A DNA stretch of 64,000 bases from JANNBN01 sp031385545 (GCA_031385545.1 JANNBN010000033.1:6923-70922), one strand, 5' to 3'. Shown: positions 8,932 to 17,874, numbered from the stretch's first letter. Notes: generated by a model from the sequence alone, not told the origin. Made by a program: numbers and translations.

Positions 8932-10197
8932 TCATGGGCCACGACGAGCGGATCGACGCCAGAGGGTAGAAATCGGCACTGCTCGGTTTCCTCCGCCGAG
9001 CGCAACGTGATGCTCTCCGCTGTACAGCACGATGCCACCCCGCCATTTGGGACCTACCCGGTCCCCGAGGTACGTGAGGTGGCGGCCCCAACGCCGGTCG
9101 GGGGTGGAACTCGCCTTCACCTCGATGCCGACGACATTGGACCCGTTCGAGAGCACAACGTCGACTTCTCGCTGGTCTCGGTCTCGGTAGTGGAAGACGT
9201 CGCACCGCTCTTCCCATGCTGCTTGTCTTAGCAATTCCCCGATGATGTAGGTCGCAACGAGCTGGCCGAACTCGTGGCAGTGCGGATCTGCCAACGAATC
9301 GACCGTATGTCCAAGTATGAACGCGGCCAAACCACTATCGACGGCAACGATTTTCGATCGACGTTTCGCGCGGGTGGCGGCACTCGAAGCCCAGCTCGGA
9401 ACCATCGTCAGTTGGTGAAGAGTCGCAAGCACTCCCATGTGCCCGGCCGCTGTTTCGCTGGGCACACCGACGTCTGACGCGAGGCCCTCGAGGTTGTACT
9501 CCTGGGCGGTTCGAGCCATCGCGACGTTGAATACACGCCGCAAGATGGCAGGGTCCCGCCGGCTGCCGGCGTCGTCGATCGCTTCTCGTGAGATGACCGT
9601 TTCTGCGTAGGACGAGAAGAACACTGTTCGTGCTCGGGTCGAAGGCGCCCGCACAGAATCTGGGAACCCGCCGATAGAAACAAGCTCCGCGATGTCACCT
9701 CTGGTGAGCGAGTCTTCCCGACCGACGAACTCGGAATGGTCACGGAGCGCTGTTGCGATGAAACTTTCGTGCTTCGAGAGGATTTCGCCGTGGGTGAGTG
9801 GGCGAACAGGGACGATTGCGACCCGTCCGGCGAGGCTTTCGCTGAGTTGGGACGACGTGAGGAAGTTCGAAGATCCTGCGAGGAGATACTTGCCAGGAGT
9901 GCGATCTCGATCGACGAGCAACTTGACGGCTAAGACGAAGGCGTTCCCGGCTCGCTGGTACTCATCGATGGCGACCGGACCGCGGAACGACTCAAGATAC
10001 GCAACCGGATCCGCAGTTGCGACCGCAACTTCACGCGGATCGTCGAAAGATCGGAGGACGAAGCCGTCGGACTTGGCGACCTCGCGCAGGATGGTGGTCT
10101 TGCCCGACTGTCGGGGCCCGTCAACTATCACGACCCGTGAAAAGCCCAGATACTCGCGAACAAGTGCTGTGGCGCGACGAGCCAGGATCGAAGTCAT
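8932..10197 (-). CDS. AAA-type ATPase with C-terminal DUF4143 domain
   Basis: A 421-residue protein. The Walker A motif GPRQSGKTT is near residues 27-35, an acidic Walker B-like AIDEYQR follows, then LLAGSSNFL. The C-terminal half is DUF4143, ending in a nuclease-like fold (FHYRDRDQREVDVVLSNGSNVVGIEVKAS, a D...E-K pattern). Such genes are common in mobile or defence-rich regions and their role is unsettled. Three identical dyad sites lie just upstream and may autoregulate it. A decayed relative is at 58926-59519. Confidence 0.85.
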   Translation of the reverse strand: MTSILARRATALVREYLGFSRVVIVDGPRQSGKTTILREVAKSDGFVLRSFDDPREVAVATADPVAYLESFRGPVAIDEYQRAGNAFVLAVKLLVDRDRTPGKYLLAGSSNFLTSSQLSESLAGRVAIVPVRPLTHGEILSKHESFIATALRDHSEFVGREDSLTRGDIAELVSIGGFPDSVRAPSTRARTVFFSSYAETVISREAIDDAGSRRDPAILRRVFNVAMARTAQEYNLEGLASDVGVPSETAAGHMGVLATLHQLTMVPSWASSAATRAKRRSKIVAVDSGLAAFILGHTVDSLADPHCHEFGQLVATYIIGELLRQAAWEERCDVFHYRDRDQREVDVVLSNGSNVVGIEVKASSTPDRRWGRHLTYLGDRVGPKWRGGIVLYSGEHHVALGGGNRAVPISTLWRRSARRGP

Positions 10198-10230
10198 CGG
10201 CCCTTATGGTACTCGCTGCCCGATTGTACA

Positions 10231-10291
10231 TTGGCATTCTGCCGAGGTCACGCTTGGCATTCTGCCGAATCTTGAGTTGGCATTCTGCCGA
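10231..10291. repeat. Three identical operator-like repeats with 23-bp period
   Basis: TTGGCATTCTGCCGA occurs at 10231, 10254 and 10277, exactly 23 bp apart. Each is itself a near-palindrome (TGGCA-TTC-TGCCG). They lie 33-94 bp upstream of the DUF4143 ATPase start, which is transcribed leftwards, so they fall in its promoter region. A dedicated regulator or the ATPase itself could bind them cooperatively. Confidence 0.75.
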
Positions 10292-10307
10292 ACAAATCAG
10301 TGCGGGC

Positions 10308-11357
10308 TCAACTCGATGGGTGGTCGTTCAGAAGCTGGTCTGTTGTGGGGTCACCGGCGATGAGGGCGTAGTTGTGGACGTCGATGCGGCGGACGTTGGG
10401 TGGTGAGCCTTGCAGTCCGGCCGACCGGAGAACACCCTCGTCGGTGAACCCCGACCGCTCCAGAACGCGCTGTGAAGCCGGATTCCCAACGACCACTTCG
10501 CCGATCACTCGCAGGTACCCTGCCCGAAGGACTTCGGCAGTGAGCGCGCGGGTTGCGGTGGTGGCGTAGCCCTTGCCCCGTGAGGATTTGGCCAACCAGT
10601 AGCCCACTTCGCCTGCACGGTCGTCCGCGTGCACCCGAACCAGCCCGGCCATGCCGACCGGTGAGCCGTCAGCTGCGACGATCAGGTAGTTGCGGGCCAG
10701 CGCTCGCTCGGCCTTCCATGTGTTCGCACGGTTCACAAATTCGCTGGCCGTTTCATGTGTGTAGGGCGAAGGGATGCCGGTCCACTGCGGGATCTGCGGG
10801 TCCTGGCAGGACTCCACCAACCACTCGATGTCGTCCGGGGTCGGTAGCCGTAACGTGACACCACCGCCGCACGCGATGACATCGGGCATCAGGCTCAACG
10901 TCACCCGCCGCAGGTCGTCGGTGTGGTGGTCCAGGTGTTCGATGTAGTCCAGCAACTGCTCAAGGGGAAGTGCTTCCGCACCCGACAGCGACACCGGCAC
11001 GCGCCATGCGGATTCGGGAAACCGGTGGAGCAGCCAAACGATCTGCTGGTTAAGCGCTTCCCATAGCGCGATGAGATCTGCCCACGGCCGCTCGGCCCAA
11101 CCGTTCGCGTCAACCCATTGCATCTGCTCGTAGCCGTCGATGCGCAGCACACCATCGACAAGGTGCTCACTAATCTGCGCGCGTATCAACCGTTGGTGGT
11201 TGTTCATCGCAGAATCGACGAGGTGTCCCACAAGTTGTTTGGCGGTCCACTCGCCCTCGCTGATCGGCATCGTTGCGGCGCGGTCGGTGATTGTGCGCAA
11301 GCGCCACACGACATCGGTGATCCGCTGCGCGAGTGCGACTGGTTCGATTCGGGTCAT
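10308..11357 (-). CDS. DinB-like / GNAT acetyltransferase fusion protein
   Basis: A 349-residue two-domain protein. Residues 1 to about 165 look like a DinB/DUF664 four-helix bundle (EGEWTAKQLVGHLVDSAMNNHQRL with helix histidines, LDYIEHLDHHTDDLRR) that may bind a metal. Residues about 170-340 are a RimJ/RimL-type GNAT domain, with acetyl-CoA loop SSRGKGYATTATRAL and NPASQRVLERSGFTDEG. The acceptor is unknown. The ribosome site is weak but the domain begins at the ATG. Confidence 0.82.
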   Translation of the reverse strand: MTRIEPVALAQRITDVVWRLRTITDRAATMPISEGEWTAKQLVGHLVDSAMNNHQRLIRAQISEHLVDGVLRIDGYEQMQWVDANGWAERPWADLIALWEALNQQIVWLLHRFPESAWRVPVSLSGAEALPLEQLLDYIEHLDHHTDDLRRVTLSLMPDVIACGGGVTLRLPTPDDIEWLVESCQDPQIPQWTGIPSPYTHETASEFVNRANTWKAERALARNYLIVAADGSPVGMAGLVRVHADDRAGEVGYWLAKSSRGKGYATTATRALTAEVLRAGYLRVIGEVVVGNPASQRVLERSGFTDEGVLRSAGLQGSPPNVRRIDVHNYALIAGDPTTDQLLNDHPSS

Positions 11358-11374
11358 CAGTCAACCGTACCGAC

Positions 11375-11444
11375 GAAGGAACCCTCACCTCTCGCCCTTT
11401 TGACGTGTTGGCGACGCGAAATCGGGAGAAGTGAGGGTTCTTCC
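11375..11444. other. Long hairpin between menF and the DinB-GNAT gene
   Basis: GAAGGAACCCTCAC at 11375-11388 pairs with GTGAGGGTTCTTCC at 11431-11444. The pairing continues inward (CTCTCGCCC with CGGGAGAA) with few mismatches, giving about 20 bp of stem. It begins 17 bp after the menF stop on the transcribed (-) strand. It could be a terminator, although no clear U-run follows, or a processing signal. Confidence 0.5.
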
Positions 11445-11460
11445 TCCCGCACGGCAGCCC

Positions 11461-12699
11461 TCAGGGTCTGACCAGTGCACCCAGGATGGCTTGAAATTTC
11501 GACCGGGTCTCGGCCAGTTCCGCCTCGGGGTCGCTGTCGCCAACGATGCCATTGCCTGCGTACACGGTTGCCGTTGCGCCATCGATGCGCGCAACGCGCA
11601 CATTGACTGCAAACGCGCCGTTGCCGTTACCGTCGACCCATCCGGAAGCACCGGCGTAGCAGCCACGGTCCATCCCTTCCAACTCCTCGATGACCCGGAT
11701 GGCAACGTCCTGCGGGTCGCCGCCGACGGCCGGCGTGGGGTGCAACGCGGCGACCAGCTCCAGCACCGATGCGGGTGGCGACGAAAGGACACCTTCGACG
11801 AGCGTGCCGAGGTGGTGCACGTTGGCCAACGTGAGGATCGACGGTTCAGGTTCAGCATCGACGTACGAGCAGTACGGAAGCAGGTTGTGCAGCAGCCAAT
11901 CGATGGTGATGCCGTGCTCGTGGCGGTTCTTCGGGCTGGCATGCAACTCGCTCGACAACCGCTGGTCGATGAGCGGATCGCTTGACCGCGGTGCGGTGCC
12001 GGCCAGCGGGTGCGCTCGCACCACGTCGTTCGTGCGGGAAACGAGCAGCTCCGGCGACGCGCCGACGAAGCCGTCGATGCTGAATACGATTGCCGAACTG
12101 AAGCTCTGGCGCAGCCGCTCGATGACCGCGGCAGCGTCGATGGGCCGATCGGTGGTGACCCTCACCTCGCGTGCAAGCACGAGCTTTCTCAGTTCGCCTG
12201 CGTTGATGCGTGCGACCCCGGCAGCAACAACGTTGTCGCGCCAGTCCTCGGGTGAGCGTACGGAGGTCAGCGTCATCGTGGTGGGCTGCGGGCTGGCCGG
12301 CACCCGGCGTGCTTTGACTTGCTCCACCTCGTGCAACGCCGCCTCGATATCTCCAGGCTGCGGGGTCTCGTGCCTGATGACCGTGGCCCATCGATGTCCT
12401 TCGGGGTCCGAACCCACGACGATCGAAGGGACAATCAGATCGCCGGGTGCAAAGCGGTCGAAAGGAAGCGTGGCCAACGCAAGCGGCCCCGAGCCAGGCA
12501 CGCAGAGCTCGTCGGAATCCCGCATCGCCGCAAGCTGGTGCTGTGCCCGTGCGGCCCCGTCAGGCCGGGACAACGGGATGCGCACAGCCTCGCCGAGCCC
12601 TGCGACGGCGAACCCGCCGCGTGACCACAGCAGGCCGCTTCGGGCCCCGAGCGCAACAGGGTCCGGGTCGTGGCGCAGCCGGACAGTAATGGCCTTCAT
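11461..12699 (-). CDS. menF: Isochorismate synthase MenF
   Basis: A 412-residue chorismate-binding enzyme. C-terminal motifs typical of isochorismate synthases are present: ASPELLVSR, HPLAGTAPR, SPKNRHEHG, LHPTPAVGG and YAGASGWVDGNGNGAFAVNVR. It converts chorismate to isochorismate, the substrate of MenD. The ATG at 12699 (MKAITVRLRHDPD) fits the domain; the longer in-frame extension is Arg-rich shadow sequence. It overlaps the upstream MmcQ-like gene by 1 nt (TGATG). With menD/B and menE nearby, it belongs to the menaquinone set. Confidence 0.92.
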   Translation of the reverse strand: MKAITVRLRHDPDPVALGARSGLLWSRGGFAVAGLGEAVRIPLSRPDGAARAQHQLAAMRDSDELCVPGSGPLALATLPFDRFAPGDLIVPSIVVGSDPEGHRWATVIRHETPQPGDIEAALHEVEQVKARRVPASPQPTTMTLTSVRSPEDWRDNVVAAGVARINAGELRKLVLAREVRVTTDRPIDAAAVIERLRQSFSSAIVFSIDGFVGASPELLVSRTNDVVRAHPLAGTAPRSSDPLIDQRLSSELHASPKNRHEHGITIDWLLHNLLPYCSYVDAEPEPSILTLANVHHLGTLVEGVLSSPPASVLELVAALHPTPAVGGDPQDVAIRVIEELEGMDRGCYAGASGWVDGNGNGAFAVNVRVARIDGATATVYAGNGIVGDSDPEAELAETRSKFQAILGALVRP

Positions 12700-13097
12700 C
12701 AGTTGGGCGGCGCGGTTCGTTCGAATTCGGCTACGAGTTTCTTCGGGGCGATCAGGCACCACGCTTCGTGGATCAACTCGGTGAGGGTGGCGTCGTCGAG
12801 CAGCGGGTCTGTGTCCAGCCGAACTCCGAGCCAGCCGCGATGCCCCACGTACGGCGGGCGGAAATAGACCTGCGGGTCCTCGTCGATGCGAGCCTCTTGC
12901 TCGCCTGGCCCTGCTGCGATCCACATCCCGAAGATCCCGTCACCGTGATGATCGTTGACGGTCGTCACGAACGTCTTCTTGTCGTTGATGAAGAACGTGG
13001 GTTCCCCGTGGGAGAGGCGTTCGGTCACCGATGGAAGCGACGCTGCAATCTTGCGAACACGGTCAACGGGATCCACGAGACGAGATGTTCGGACCAC
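12699..13097 (-). CDS. MmcQ/YjbR family protein
   Basis: A 132-residue protein of the MmcQ/YjbR (DUF419) family: SLPSVTERLSHGEPTFFINDKKTFVTTVNDHHGDG near the N-terminus and VYFRPPYVGHRGWLGVRLD in the middle. The CyaY-like fold of this family is thought to bind DNA or ligands, but its function is unknown. It is translationally coupled to menF. Confidence 0.85.
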   Translation of the reverse strand: MVRTSRLVDPVDRVRKIAASLPSVTERLSHGEPTFFINDKKTFVTTVNDHHGDGIFGMWIAAGPGEQEARIDEDPQVYFRPPYVGHRGWLGVRLDTDPLLDDATLTELIHEAWCLIAPKKLVAEFERTAPPN

Positions 13098-13159
13098 GCC
13101 GACAGTTTCACATGGACGGGCTGCGGACCGGCATTCGTGAACGGGTGGCGATCAACGGA

Positions 13160-15274
13160 TCAGCTGATTCGAACGATCTTCGCAATGCTGGGCACACGGT
13201 TGGCATCGAGCACGAACAGCATGTAGTCACCCGGCGGAGCAATGCGGCCGCTGGCCGGTCCGACGGCCGACACCGTGGCAGTGCCGTTCGCACTCACCTT
13301 CGTGACTGTCGCCCGGATCTGCACAGACCGTTGGTCCATGTCCACCGAATGGGTCATGGATCCAAGCGAGACGAGAACCGCCTCGGTTGGTCGTGGACCT
13401 GTCACGGACAGCGAGAAGGTGCGGCCATATTTCACAGACGTTGGAGCGGCCGTGATGACCGGACGGGTCTTCGACAGGTAGTCCGGCGAATAGAACTGCA
13501 GCGTCGGCTTCTCGAACGTCTGCAGCGTGACCTGGTCCCTTCCACCACCGACGAGGATCCGCCCGTCCGGCAGCAGCAACGCGATGTTGTGGTAGCCACG
13601 GACGATTCCGGATGAACTGCCGGGTGTGACTGAGAACCCATTCGCCGGGTCGATGTATTGCGGTGCCGTCACGTGTGTCCCACCGGCGGGGTCGTGACCG
13701 TTGATGAGCAGTACTCGCCCGTCCGGCAGGACGACGGTGCTGCCGTGGTGGCGAAGTCCGCCGAGCTCAACCGAGGGCACCCTCCAGCCTGGCTGCACAG
13801 CTGCATCGAACACGTCGGCGCTGTGCCCCGCACTTGTCCCCATGTAGCCGCCGGCCAGCAGCACCGCCCCGTTGTTGTAACCCCATTGCGCGTTGCTGAG
13901 ACGTATCGGGAGCATCGTGGTCGACACTCCCCAGTTGATCGCTGTCTGCTCGGCAACGCCCGGTCTGCCTGCCCGACCCGCCACCCAACCTTCGGTGACA
14001 GCCGAGTTTGCGAGGACGGGATAGCCGAACTCACCGATCATCAGCAGGTCGGCGCTGCCGACAGCAGACGGCAGCACCGTCTCGGCGGTGTAGTCACGCG
14101 CAGCCAGGAGGCTGGACGTGTTGGAGTGGGCCGAATACAGGCTGCGGGTGCCGGCGGGCAGCGTCAGCATCTCCGATGACAGGTTGGTGTAGAGCCCGGA
14201 CGCCGCAACGAACTCGTGTCCTCCGAACACCATGATCCGTCCGTCCGACATTCGGGTGACGGACGGATACCAGCGCCCGAACGTGCCGTAAGGCGCTGTA
14301 CCAACCATCGTGCCGCTCTGCCGCGTCCACGCCCCGTTCGCGTAGACGGCCGTCGTTTCAAGCCCGAACACCACGGTCTCGCCCGTTGAAACGACGACAA
14401 CGCGCCGCGTCCCACCCGCAGCGACCAAACGTCCGTCGGCGGTGTGCACCGCTCCCATACAGATCAGCCCGTCCTCAATGTACGCGTCGCCGGAGACAAC
14501 ACCGTCGAGCTCGAGCGGCTCAGGAACTTCTGCTGCGACGAGAGTCGGCGGGACACTGATGCCCAACGGGGTCGGCACGTAGCGCCACGACACGTCGTCG
14601 ACGGCGGTGTCGGCGAGGGTCGGTTCGGCCGCGGACACGACGCCGACGAACACCACGCTTCCGTCCCCCATCAGCGCAGCATGCACGGGGTTGGCCCAGC
14701 GTCCGTCGGCTGTGCGGACGGTTATCGGTGCCGACCATCCGTCGGTGAGTACTGCTGCTGCCGCCGTCGTTGCGGAGGCCGTCGTTTCGGTGGCCACCGA
14801 ACCAGTGGTGGAACGAGCGTTTGCGTCAAATGGCGAGGGCTCTTCGAGGGGCGCCGGCTGTGGGGTTGCTGCTGCGTCATTGGCAGTGGAGTTGATGCCC
14901 GTGTTGCGGTTGCCGACTACTGCGAGCGGGGCAGCGTGACCATTGTGGGACGAGTGCGCGTTGGCCGACGACGTTTGTCCGGTGGACGATCGCATGTCGT
15001 CCAGTTCGTCGTTGAGCGCAACCAACTGTGCTGGGCTGAGGAGGTCGGACTTCACCGCTGATTTGCCGCCGGGTGGCTTGGGACCGTTGCCCGGCTTCTC
15101 CCTGCCACTGAGGTGAATGACCGGCGATGCATGGTCGTGCGGGTCATTCGACCATGCGCCGGCCACTCGCACGTGCGAAGCGCCGTTGGCCGGATCGGAA
15201 TCGAATGGGCCCGCGAGCACGGCGAACGTGAGCACGACGGCGGTGGCTACCCCGCCCAGTGGTCGAACATGCAT
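13160..15274 (-). CDS. Secreted Kelch-type copper radical oxidase-like protein
   Basis: A 704-residue exported protein. A signal peptide covers residues 1 to about 25, then a low-complexity Ser/Thr/Ala linker to about 175. A seven-bladed Kelch propeller follows (GRIMVFGGHE, GRVLLINGHD, GRILVGGGRD) and a C-terminal DUF1929 Ig-like domain. Residues matching the galactose/glyoxal oxidase centre are present in order: Cys272 (LICMG), Tyr336 (RWYPS), Tyr561-His562 (GYHN) and His642 (MTHSVD). I predict a Cys-Tyr radical copper oxidase making H2O2; the substrate is unknown. Confidence 0.8.
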   Translation of the reverse strand: MHVRPLGGVATAVVLTFAVLAGPFDSDPANGASHVRVAGAWSNDPHDHASPVIHLSGREKPGNGPKPPGGKSAVKSDLLSPAQLVALNDELDDMRSSTGQTSSANAHSSHNGHAAPLAVVGNRNTGINSTANDAAATPQPAPLEEPSPFDANARSTTGSVATETTASATTAAAAVLTDGWSAPITVRTADGRWANPVHAALMGDGSVVFVGVVSAAEPTLADTAVDDVSWRYVPTPLGISVPPTLVAAEVPEPLELDGVVSGDAYIEDGLICMGAVHTADGRLVAAGGTRRVVVVSTGETVVFGLETTAVYANGAWTRQSGTMVGTAPYGTFGRWYPSVTRMSDGRIMVFGGHEFVAASGLYTNLSSEMLTLPAGTRSLYSAHSNTSSLLAARDYTAETVLPSAVGSADLLMIGEFGYPVLANSAVTEGWVAGRAGRPGVAEQTAINWGVSTTMLPIRLSNAQWGYNNGAVLLAGGYMGTSAGHSADVFDAAVQPGWRVPSVELGGLRHHGSTVVLPDGRVLLINGHDPAGGTHVTAPQYIDPANGFSVTPGSSSGIVRGYHNIALLLPDGRILVGGGRDQVTLQTFEKPTLQFYSPDYLSKTRPVITAAPTSVKYGRTFSLSVTGPRPTEAVLVSLGSMTHSVDMDQRSVQIRATVTKVSANGTATVSAVGPASGRIAPPGDYMLFVLDANRVPSIAKIVRIS

Positions 15275-15386
15275 CTTTCTCCGCGTTTCCGTCTCGCAAG
15301 AAGCCGGAAAAATGTCCGACCGGTCAAAGGGTGAACGACTCCGCGCCAGTGATCAAGCGAAATCTGCCGCCAAACGTCCCTGCGTG

Positions 15387-15845
15387 ATGAGTCAGGATGG
15401 GACGGTGCAACGGACTATCGCTGCTGACACCCCCGCGCCACCGGCGAAACTGTTCGAGGTGATGTCGGATCTCACGACGTACCAACGATGGATGGACCTC
15501 ATCGAGCGGTGCGAACCCGCAGTCGCGGTCGCAGGCGATGAAGGTCCGGCGTGGTGGGTCACTTTGCGGGCCAAAGTCGGCCCCTTCGCGCGGTCGAAGC
15601 GCCTCAGGATGGTTCGGACAGAAGCAGAGGCGAACTCGCTCACCCGCTTCGAACGGCGAGAGACCGATGGTCGGAAGCACAGCGACTGGGTGATGACGGC
15701 GCGGATCGATCCGATCGACACGGGCAGCCAGGTGTCGGTAGAGCTGTCCTACACCGGCGGACTATGGTCCGGACCGCTCGATGTCGTCCTCGGCTCGCAG
15801 GTGGATTCGGCAGTGCCACGTCTGCGCGCATACGTTTCGGCCTGA
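15387..15845 (+). CDS. SRPBCC (START-like) family protein
   Basis: A 152-residue protein with a SRPBCC lipid/polyketide-binding fold: APPAKLFEVMSDLTTYQRWMDLIERCE near the N-terminus, then beta strands and a C-terminal helix (VLGSQVDSAVPRLRAYVSA). The ATG at 15387 puts the domain at the N-terminus. An in-frame ATG at 15312 would add 25 residues but reads poorly as coding. It is followed after 7 bp by menE, so it may be co-transcribed. Ligand unknown. Confidence 0.75.
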   Translation: MSQDGTVQRTIAADTPAPPAKLFEVMSDLTTYQRWMDLIERCEPAVAVAGDEGPAWWVTLRAKVGPFARSKRLRMVRTEAEANSLTRFERRETDGRKHSDWVMTARIDPIDTGSQVSVELSYTGGLWSGPLDVVLGSQVDSAVPRLRAYVSA

Positions 15846-15852
15846 GTAGCAG

Positions 15853-16992
15853 ATGCCTGATCTGGTCCTCATCGACCAACCGGCCGGGCCGGCGTACCTC
15901 GACGCAATCAAGACGGTTCTCGATGCGGGCGATGCATTTGCACCCGTCGATCAGCGGCTTCCCGCACCTGAACGTGGTGCGGTGATTCGAGCGCTCAGGC
16001 CGACGGCGGTCATCGGCCTCAACGGTGTCCGACATCCGCTCAGCGGGGGTCGTCCGGTCGACCCCGGTGACGCCTTTGTGATGACCACCAGCGGCACGAC
16101 CGGTGCGCCGAAACCGGTTGTTCACACCGTCCGATCCATGCAGGCGTCAGCGTGGGCGACCACCCGAGCGCTCGGCATCGACCCTGCAGATGACCGATGG
16201 CTCGCCTGCCTGCCTGTCGCCCACATCGGAGGGCTCTCGGTGCTGTTGCGGTCATTGTGCACCGATACGCCGGTGACCGTGTTGCCGGGTTTCGATGCTG
16301 AGCGGGTCATGCAGGAAGCGCGCAACGGCAATGCCACTCGCGTCTCGCTGGTCACCAAGGCACTGCGCTCCATCGATCCATCGGTCTTCCGAACCGTTCT
16401 GTTGGGAGGCGCAGCACCTCCGGCAGACCGGCCGGCGAACTGCATCGCCACATACGGCATGACCGAGACCGGTTCCGGCGTTGTGTACGAACGTCGTGCG
16501 CTTGATTGCGTCGAGTTACGCGTCGACCAGGCCGGTGGGATCTGGGTTCGGGGCCCGATGCTGCTGCGCGCATATCGTATGCATGCAGAGGATATAGATC
16601 CGAAGACAGCGGATGGGTGGTTCGCCACCGGCGATGCCGGCGGATTCAACCCTGATGGCAGCCTGTTCGTTTCGGGCCGGGTGGGCGACGTGATCGTCTC
16701 CGGCGGCGAGAAGATCTGGCCAGAACGGGTCGAGCCGCTGCTGGCGAATCATCCTCTCGTTGGCGAAGTTGCGGTTGCCGGCCGGCCGGACCGTGACTGG
16801 GGATCGGTGCTGGTGGCGCACGTGGTTCCAACCGACCACGTGCATCCACCCAGCCTGGAAGAACTGCGCGAATTCGTGAAGCGGTCCCTCCCGCCCTGGT
16901 ATGCGCCCAAGGCGTTGCAACTGCATGCGACGCTGCCCCGAACGGGATCGGGAAAGGTACGCCGTGCCGAGCTGGGAGACTGGCCGGCATGA
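15853..16992 (+). CDS. menE: O-succinylbenzoate-CoA ligase MenE
   Basis: A 379-residue adenylate-forming enzyme. The P-loop MTTSGTTGAPKPVVHT is near residues 77-92. YGMTETGSG and GWFATGDAGGFNPDGSLFVSGRVGDVIVSGGEKIWPERVE are the core motifs, and PRTGSGKVRR carries the catalytic Lys. The short length is typical of actinobacterial MenE. It makes OSB-CoA, the MenB substrate. Context with menF, menD, menB and menH supports the call over a generic acyl-CoA ligase. Confidence 0.9.
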   Translation: MPDLVLIDQPAGPAYLDAIKTVLDAGDAFAPVDQRLPAPERGAVIRALRPTAVIGLNGVRHPLSGGRPVDPGDAFVMTTSGTTGAPKPVVHTVRSMQASAWATTRALGIDPADDRWLACLPVAHIGGLSVLLRSLCTDTPVTVLPGFDAERVMQEARNGNATRVSLVTKALRSIDPSVFRTVLLGGAAPPADRPANCIATYGMTETGSGVVYERRALDCVELRVDQAGGIWVRGPMLLRAYRMHAEDIDPKTADGWFATGDAGGFNPDGSLFVSGRVGDVIVSGGEKIWPERVEPLLANHPLVGEVAVAGRPDRDWGSVLVAHVVPTDHVHPPSLEELREFVKRSLPPWYAPKALQLHATLPRTGSGKVRRAELGDWPA

Positions 16993-17147
16993 CCGAGCGT
17001 GCTGCCCCAAGTCCGACGAAGCTGCTCGACCAGTGGATGGAATGGGAGCGCGGCGACGAGACCCCAGGTCGTGTGATGGCCAACTTGAAGATCGGTGGGC
17101 TGCGCGAGCTGCTCGAATCGTGGGCGGCTGCCGAATTGGCGGGCTGA
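16989..17147 (+). CDS. Small conserved-looking 52-residue protein
   Basis: ATG at 16989 overlaps the menE stop (ATGA) and the frame runs to TGA 17145-17147. The product contains KLLDQWMEWERGDETPGRVMANLKIGG, acidic and amphipathic, with GC-biased third positions. Translational coupling, codon bias and the tight 4-bp gap to the NUDIX gene support a real gene. I do not know its function. Confidence 0.65.
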   Translation: MTERAAPSPTKLLDQWMEWERGDETPGRVMANLKIGGLRELLESWAAAELAG

Positions 17148-17151
17148 CCCT

Positions 17152-17874
17152 ATGGCGAGGGGCGGTCAGCAGACCATTCCACGTCCTGAGTCGTGGATGG
17201 CCGGAGAACCCAACCCGTGGTTGGCATCTCGAGACCAGTTGTGGCGCTACGACCCCTCGTGGGTCGCATCGGTTCTGTCACGAATCGCCCAGCACGAGTC
17301 CCACGAGTTGCACGGAACCGCGCGGACCGATATGCCGACAACCCCGATGCGGCCGCCGTTCGTCGACGCGACGAAGGAGAGCGGCGTGCTTGCACCGCTG
17401 TTCCACCGTGACGGCGAGCTGCGGGTCCTGCTGACTCGCCGGGACGGGCAACTTCGAAACCATAAGGGCGAAGTCGCGTTTCCAGGAGGACGGCTCGACA
17501 AGGGCGAGACCCCGGTGCAGGCCGCTCTGCGCGAAACGCATGAAGAAGTTGGCCTGCCACCCGAACGCGTGCGGATCCTTGGGAGCATCGAACCACTGAC
17601 CACCGTCATCAGCGCAGCGAAGATCACGCCGTTCGTGGGCTTTGTCGACGGTGAGATGCCGCTGCTCGTTCCCAGCCCGGGTGAGGTCGACCGAATCTTC
17701 GATGTGTCGCTGTTCGAGCTGACGCACCCGGACTGTTACCACGAGGAGATCTGGCCGTACGCCGACGGGGCATTTCCCATCTGGTTCTTCGACGTCGAGG
17801 ACGACACCATCTGGGGCGCAACCGGCCGCATGCTGCGTCGCCTGTTGGACCTGGTGCTGCTTACCGACGCGTAA
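17152..17874 (+). CDS. NUDIX hydrolase, probable CoA pyrophosphatase
   Basis: A 240-residue protein. It holds a NUDIX box (GGRLDKGETPVQAALRETHEEVGL), preceded by LLTRRDGQLRNHKGEVAFPGG. That matches the upstream signature of CoA pyrophosphohydrolases (LLTxR...L..H.GxVAFPGG). It should split CoA to 3',5'-ADP and 4'-phosphopantetheine. The ATG at 17152 follows the small gene by 4 bp; a longer in-frame extension overlaps that gene and is less likely. Its 3' end overlaps the convergent YcaQ gene by 14 bp. Confidence 0.85.
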   Translation: MARGGQQTIPRPESWMAGEPNPWLASRDQLWRYDPSWVASVLSRIAQHESHELHGTARTDMPTTPMRPPFVDATKESGVLAPLFHRDGELRVLLTRRDGQLRNHKGEVAFPGGRLDKGETPVQAALRETHEEVGLPPERVRILGSIEPLTTVISAAKITPFVGFVDGEMPLLVPSPGEVDRIFDVSLFELTHPDCYHEEIWPYADGAFPIWFFDVEDDTIWGATGRMLRRLLDLVLLTDA

